From assembly GCA_016929795.1 (NCBI GenBank), contig JAFGIA010000209.1, forward strand, positions 1-43,085: DNA of 43,085 bases, given 5' to 3'. This document shows positions 40,291-43,085 of this stretch, in pieces. The DNA is from Anaerolineae bacterium. Its GTDB lineage: Bacteria > Chloroflexota > Anaerolineae > JAAYZQ01. The position numbers and the translations under genes were made by a program. The notes beneath the pieces are model-generated. The model worked only from the letters and a program-made list of their open reading frames with translations, was not told the DNA's origin and did not search any database. How positions within the stretch are numbered: position 1 is the first letter of the stretch; each line of letters starts with the position of its first letter.

Positions 40291-41910
40291 TCAGTCGTGG
40301 GTGGGATCGATGACGCGGCCTACGAAAAGGAGGGTGCCGGTGGGCACGTCGCGGATCAGAAAGAGGAAGGGGCGGTCGACGGTCATCTCGACGGGCTCGG
40401 CCGGCATGGCTGACTCGAGCATGATGACGGCAGTGGCTGCTGCTGCCTCGGTGCCCTCTTCGTCGACGGAGACGAAGGCCTTGTGTACCACGGCGGAGAT
40501 GGAGAGGTCAGGGCTACCTGTCATCCCTGAAAAATCGGCCCCTGCACCAAAGGCATCGACCATGCCAAGTTCAATCAGTGCATCGGCCAGGCTGAACTCT
40601 GACTCGAACTCGAAGCGGGGCATGGTCAGCGCGACTTGCTCGCCCCTCAGTTCTGCCAGAATCTCGGAGACGCGCCCGGCGTCGAGCGAGTCCTCGAACG
40701 CCTGCATCTCGCCCTCGTCGGGCAACAAGATGAGCATGGAGATCTGGTGGCCGGTGTAGGGCAGCTCGATGGCCTGGTAGCCGTCGCCGGCGGCGTAGGC
40801 AAAGCTTTCGGTCTGGCGCATCATGGGCACGACCACCTCGCCGCCACCTGGAAGGTGGAACGGGCCGTCGGTCGTGGCGCCTTCCTCGAAGGGGTAGGCC
40901 CAGCTCGCGTTGAAATAGATGGCATTGGCCAGCACCAGGCGGGTCAGGCTGTTGATGAGGTCGGGCGGGATCAGGTCCTCGATGCGCCCCTCGGTCTGCT
41001 CCTCGACCCAGTCATTGATCACCTGCCGCGCGGCGTCGGGTGCGCTCGCAAAGTCGAGCCGGCGCAGGCCGGCGCTATAGTAGATGTCGAGCAGGTCGAG
41101 AAAAGCAGGCAGGAATGGGTAGCCTTCCTGCCCCCATAACGAGTTGGCCACGTTGAGACGGAAGCGGTCGCCCTCTCCCTCGCGCTCTCCCTCGCTCCGG
41201 CTCTCCAGCGCGGCGGCGAGTACATCGAAGGCAGGGTGGAGCGCGGCCTGGGGCAGATCAAAGTGGAGTGTGTCGGCCATCTGTCGTTCTGTCTCGCCGC
41301 GCGCGCCGGCATAGGTCATGGTCAGGGCGAGCGAGATGCTGTAGGGGGAATAGAAGAGGTTGCCCTCTTCCTTGCCCAGGAGGCGATAGAGGTCCCAGGC
41401 GAAGGCGCTGTTCCCCTCGGCAAGGGCTTGCAGCTCGGTGGTGCTCACCGCGGCCGGCACGAAGGGAGTCTGACCTGCTGCCGATGCCGCCCCGCTATGC
41501 TCGGTAATCTGTAGGTGGGCATCTAGCGACGCCTGCCATTGCACGCCGGCAGCCTGGTTCACGACCTGCACGTCATAGATCGTCGCCTCGGGTGCGACGA
41601 GGGGGTAGGTGACGACGACGGACCAATCTCCAGCGGTGTAGTGCCAGCTCGTGCGGCCGACGAGGCCCTGGGGGGTGACTTCCTCTCCGATCCAGTCGAG
41701 ATCGGCTGGCGCGGCGGCAGCGGGATCCAGCTCTGCCAGGTAGGCAAGGGCCGCGTCGCGCACGCTGGCGGGATCGGGCAGGACGACCTGGCTGCCGGGG
41801 CTGGCTGTTGGAAGCGGGCTGGGTGCGGGGGTGGGCGCTGGGCCGCAGGCGGTGAAGAGCAGGGAAATGAGCACGCATATGACGGCCAGAGAGAGCAGGT
41901 TTTTTGACAT
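40291..41910 (-). CDS. Serpin-family protease inhibitor lipoprotein
   Basis: 539 residues from ATG 41910 (GGAGGAG upstream). Signal peptide with lipobox LFTAC (C22), a Pro/Ser/Ala linker, and a domain of about 110 residues (45-155, GDWSVVVTYPLVAPEATIYDVQVVN) of unknown function. A full serpin core follows from about residue 175. Serpin signatures: FYSPYSISLALTMTYAGARGET, VNDWVEEQTEGRI-like segment, ANAIYFNASWAYPF, and the reactive loop HKAFVSVDEEGTEAAAATA with an inhibitory-type hinge (small residues P15-P9). The likely P1 is Ser, Ala or Met in LESAMPAEP. The hinge suggests a true inhibitor of serine or cysteine proteases outside the cell. Confidence 0.93.
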   Translation of the reverse strand: MSKNLLSLAVICVLISLLFTACGPAPTPAPSPLPTASPGSQVVLPDPASVRDAALAYLAELDPAAAAPADLDWIGEEVTPQGLVGRTSWHYTAGDWSVVVTYPLVAPEATIYDVQVVNQAAGVQWQASLDAHLQITEHSGAASAAGQTPFVPAAVSTTELQALAEGNSAFAWDLYRLLGKEEGNLFYSPYSISLALTMTYAGARGETERQMADTLHFDLPQAALHPAFDVLAAALESRSEGEREGEGDRFRLNVANSLWGQEGYPFLPAFLDLLDIYYSAGLRRLDFASAPDAARQVINDWVEEQTEGRIEDLIPPDLINSLTRLVLANAIYFNASWAYPFEEGATTDGPFHLPGGGEVVVPMMRQTESFAYAAGDGYQAIELPYTGHQISMLILLPDEGEMQAFEDSLDAGRVSEILAELRGEQVALTMPRFEFESEFSLADALIELGMVDAFGAGADFSGMTGSPDLSISAVVHKAFVSVDEEGTEAAAATAVIMLESAMPAEPVEMTVDRPFLFLIRDVPTGTLLFVGRVIDPTHD

Positions 41911-42016
41911 ATCATCTCCTCCTACGTTCGCTGCAGGCGCAGGACAACCGCGCCGCGTGGATTGGGGCGTTCGAGCGCCCATAGATCATAGACGGGGATC
42001 GCGGGAGAATGGTTCC

Positions 42017-42066
42017 GAGGATTGGAAGGTCGGACAACCTGCCAGCCTTTCAATCCTCCAGTTTTT
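42017..42066 (+). terminator. Terminator-like hairpin before the ATL gene
   Basis: GAGGATTGGAAGG (42017-42029) pairs with CCTTTCAATCCTC (42046-42058) over 13 positions with one G-T pair, followed by a TTTTT run at 42062-42066. The T-run abuts the -35 box of the next promoter, so it may insulate the gene from upstream transcription. Confidence 0.7.
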
Positions 42067-42093
42067 GCATGCAGCGTGGAGTTGGGGTATATT
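42065..42093 (+). promoter_or_regulatory. Promoter of the ATL gene
   Basis: TTGCAT (42065-42070), 17 bases, TATATT (42088-42093). Start near 42100, 14 bases before ATG 42114, which rules out the in-frame ATG at 42099. Confidence 0.65.
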
Positions 42094-42113
42094 TCGGGAT
42101 GAGGTGGGGTGAA

Positions 42114-42494
42114 ATGGACGAGCGCTTTTTCGGACGCGTGTATCGTGTTGTGCGACTCGTGCCCCGCGGGCGCGTGGCGACGTATGGGCAGATCGCGCAG
42201 GCGCTGGGTGCGCCGCGCGCGGCGCGGACGGTGGGCTGGGCGCTGCGGGCGTTACCCGACGGGAGTGGGGTGCCGTGGCAGCGGGTGGTGAATGCCCGGG
42301 GGACGATCAGTCTGGCGCAGGGTGCGGGCGGGGCAGAGATCCAACGGCTGTTGCTCGAGGAGGAAGGGATCGCCTTTGACGATGCGGGCAGGATCGACCT
42401 GGCACGTTTTGGGTGGGCGGGGCCCGACGTGGCCGAGCAAGCAGCGTTGTTGGGGCGAGATGGAGGGCCTGGGAGCCCTCTTGGCTGTGGTTAA
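42114..42494 (+). CDS. Alkyltransferase-like protein (ATL), O6-alkylguanine lesion recognition
   Basis: 126 residues, matching the C-terminal DNA-binding domain of O6-methylguanine-DNA methyltransferase (VPRGRVATYGQIAQALGAPRAARTVGWALR). The active-site motif PCHRV reads P-W-Q-R-V, so the acceptor Cys is replaced by Trp. Such ATL proteins bind alkylated guanine without repairing it and pass the lesion to nucleotide excision repair (known for other ATLs). The His of the motif is also changed to Gln. GAGGTGGGG lies just upstream of ATG 42114. Own promoter, so regulation is probably independent of neighbours. Confidence 0.9.
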   Translation: MDERFFGRVYRVVRLVPRGRVATYGQIAQALGAPRAARTVGWALRALPDGSGVPWQRVVNARGTISLAQGAGGAEIQRLLLEEEGIAFDDAGRIDLARFGWAGPDVAEQAALLGRDGGPGSPLGCG

Positions 42495-42511
42495 TCATCG
42501 TGTTGCTGCGC

Positions 42512-42540
42512 TTGCCAGATTGTGCTAAATCAGTTACAAT
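42512..42540 (+). promoter_or_regulatory. Promoter of the UMF1-type MFS gene
   Basis: TTGCCA (42512-42517), 17 bases, TACAAT (42535-42540). Start near 42547. Confidence 0.75.
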
Positions 42541-42569
42541 GGTGCTATCCACGATGGAGGAGCGGACCT

Positions 42570-43085
42570 ATGGCGGGTAACGCACATAAAGAGACGTCCT
42601 ATCGCCGGGCCATCAATGCGTGGTGCATGTACGACTGGGCCAACTCGGCATTTGCCACAACCATTCTGGCGGCCGTGCTCCCGGTCTACTATAGCCAGGT
42701 GGCCGGCGCCACGTTGCCGAGCGAGGCTGTGGCAACCGCCTATTGGAGTCTGGGGCTCAGCCTCAGCCTCCTGATTGTGGCTGTGCTCGCGCCGATTTTG
42801 GGAACGGTTTCGGATGTGATGCGTGGCAAGAAGCGATTCTTGGCGGGCTTTGCGTCGTTGGGCATTGTCAGTACCGGGTTGTTGATCCTGGTCAACACTG
42901 GTGATTGGCTCCTGGCTTCGATCCTGTTTGTGCTGGGACGGATCGGGTTCACCTCGGCCAATGTTTTCTACGATGCCTTGCTGCCCCACGTGGCGACGGA
43001 AAAAGATCAGGATCGCGTCTCGACCCGTGGCTATGCCATGGGTTATCTGGGTGGGGGATTGCTGCTGGCCCTCAACGTGATCATG
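42570..43085 (+). CDS. UMF1/Atg22-type MFS transporter, 5' part
   Basis: Open from ATG 42570 to the window edge, 172 codons. GGAGGAGCGG lies upstream as ribosome-binding site. The start AINAWCMYDWANSAFATTIL is the hallmark of the UMF1 (Atg22-like) family, whose fungal member exports amino acids from the vacuole. Four to five transmembrane helices are seen so far, with the MFS loop DVMRGKKRFL and the segment GRIGFTSANVFYDALLPHVA. The substrate of bacterial members is unknown. The remainder lies outside the window. Confidence 0.9.
   Translation, partial: MAGNAHKETSYRRAINAWCMYDWANSAFATTILAAVLPVYYSQVAGATLPSEAVATAYWSLGLSLSLLIVAVLAPILGTVSDVMRGKKRFLAGFASLGIVSTGLLILVNTGDWLLASILFVLGRIGFTSANVFYDALLPHVATEKDQDRVSTRGYAMGYLGGGLLLALNVIM

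Noticed and set aside
1..43085. tRNA or rRNA genes
   Set aside because: No GGTTCGAATCC-type T-arm in a cloverleaf setting and no rRNA-like stretch was seen on either strand.

Overview
The window is a 43 kb piece of a GC-rich bacterial chromosome, almost fully coding, with no rRNA, tRNA, phage or transposase gene visible. Gene content points to Chloroflexota, probably near Anaerolineae or Caldilineae. The clues are a cyclase/ATPase/TPR giant next to a cyclic-nucleotide-binding protein, a sigma/anti-sigma/bactofilin-like trio, a stand-alone CpaF ATPase, Pro/Ala/Thr-tethered lipoproteins (M28 peptidase and serpin), and NatA/NatB-type ABC exporters. This is inference from gene style; no phylogenetic marker was tested.

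Layout. 1-185: 21-bp tandem repeat. 186-6454 (+): signalling operon of a REC-GAF response regulator, a 1434-residue tandem class III cyclase fused to an ATPase and helical repeats, and a cNMP-binding protein. The first and third proteins share a 46-residue tail. 6481-8924: divergent SagB-type oxidoreductase (-) and ferritin (+), each with a good sigma-70-type promoter. 9032-9532 (+): CbiX-like chelatase. 9570-12856 (-): sdhCDAB. 13242-15626 (-): M28 peptidase lipoprotein. 16073-18770 (+): ECF sigma factor, zinc-finger anti-sigma factor and bactofilin-like membrane protein, closed by a strong terminator. 18920-21261 (+): membrane protein, methyltransferase with zinc ribbon, YfcE-like phosphoesterase.

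21279-26414 (-): dnaX, ybaB and recR, followed by a 763-residue protein built like a DNA methyltransferase but with degenerate catalytic motifs. 26541-27800 (-): membrane-anchored protein of unknown function. 28050-30070 (+): solitary cpaF and a HAD phosphatase. 30114-34173 (-): OmpR-type response regulator, then a glycoside-hydrolase-like/Ig/discoidin protein. 34416-34715 (+): small conserved-looking protein behind a structured promoter region. 34822-36401 (-): MFS transporter overlapping a 58-codon fragment of an ABC ATPase. 36523-39991 (-): three-gene ABC-2 exporter. 40291-41910 (-): serpin lipoprotein. 42114-42494 (+): alkyltransferase-like protein. 42570 to the end (+): UMF1/Atg22-type MFS transporter, cut by the window edge.

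How it works together. The first operon looks like a self-contained cAMP/cGMP circuit: input through REC-GAF, synthesis by the tandem cyclase, readout by the cNMP-binding protein. The sdh operon serves respiration. dnaX-ybaB-recR is the usual replication/recombination set. The sigma/anti-sigma/bactofilin set looks like an envelope-response unit. Promoters of the TTGNNN-17-TATNNT type recur on both strands with exactly 17-bp spacers. Two of them place the transcription start at or within a few bases of the start codon, implying leaderless or near-leaderless mRNAs.
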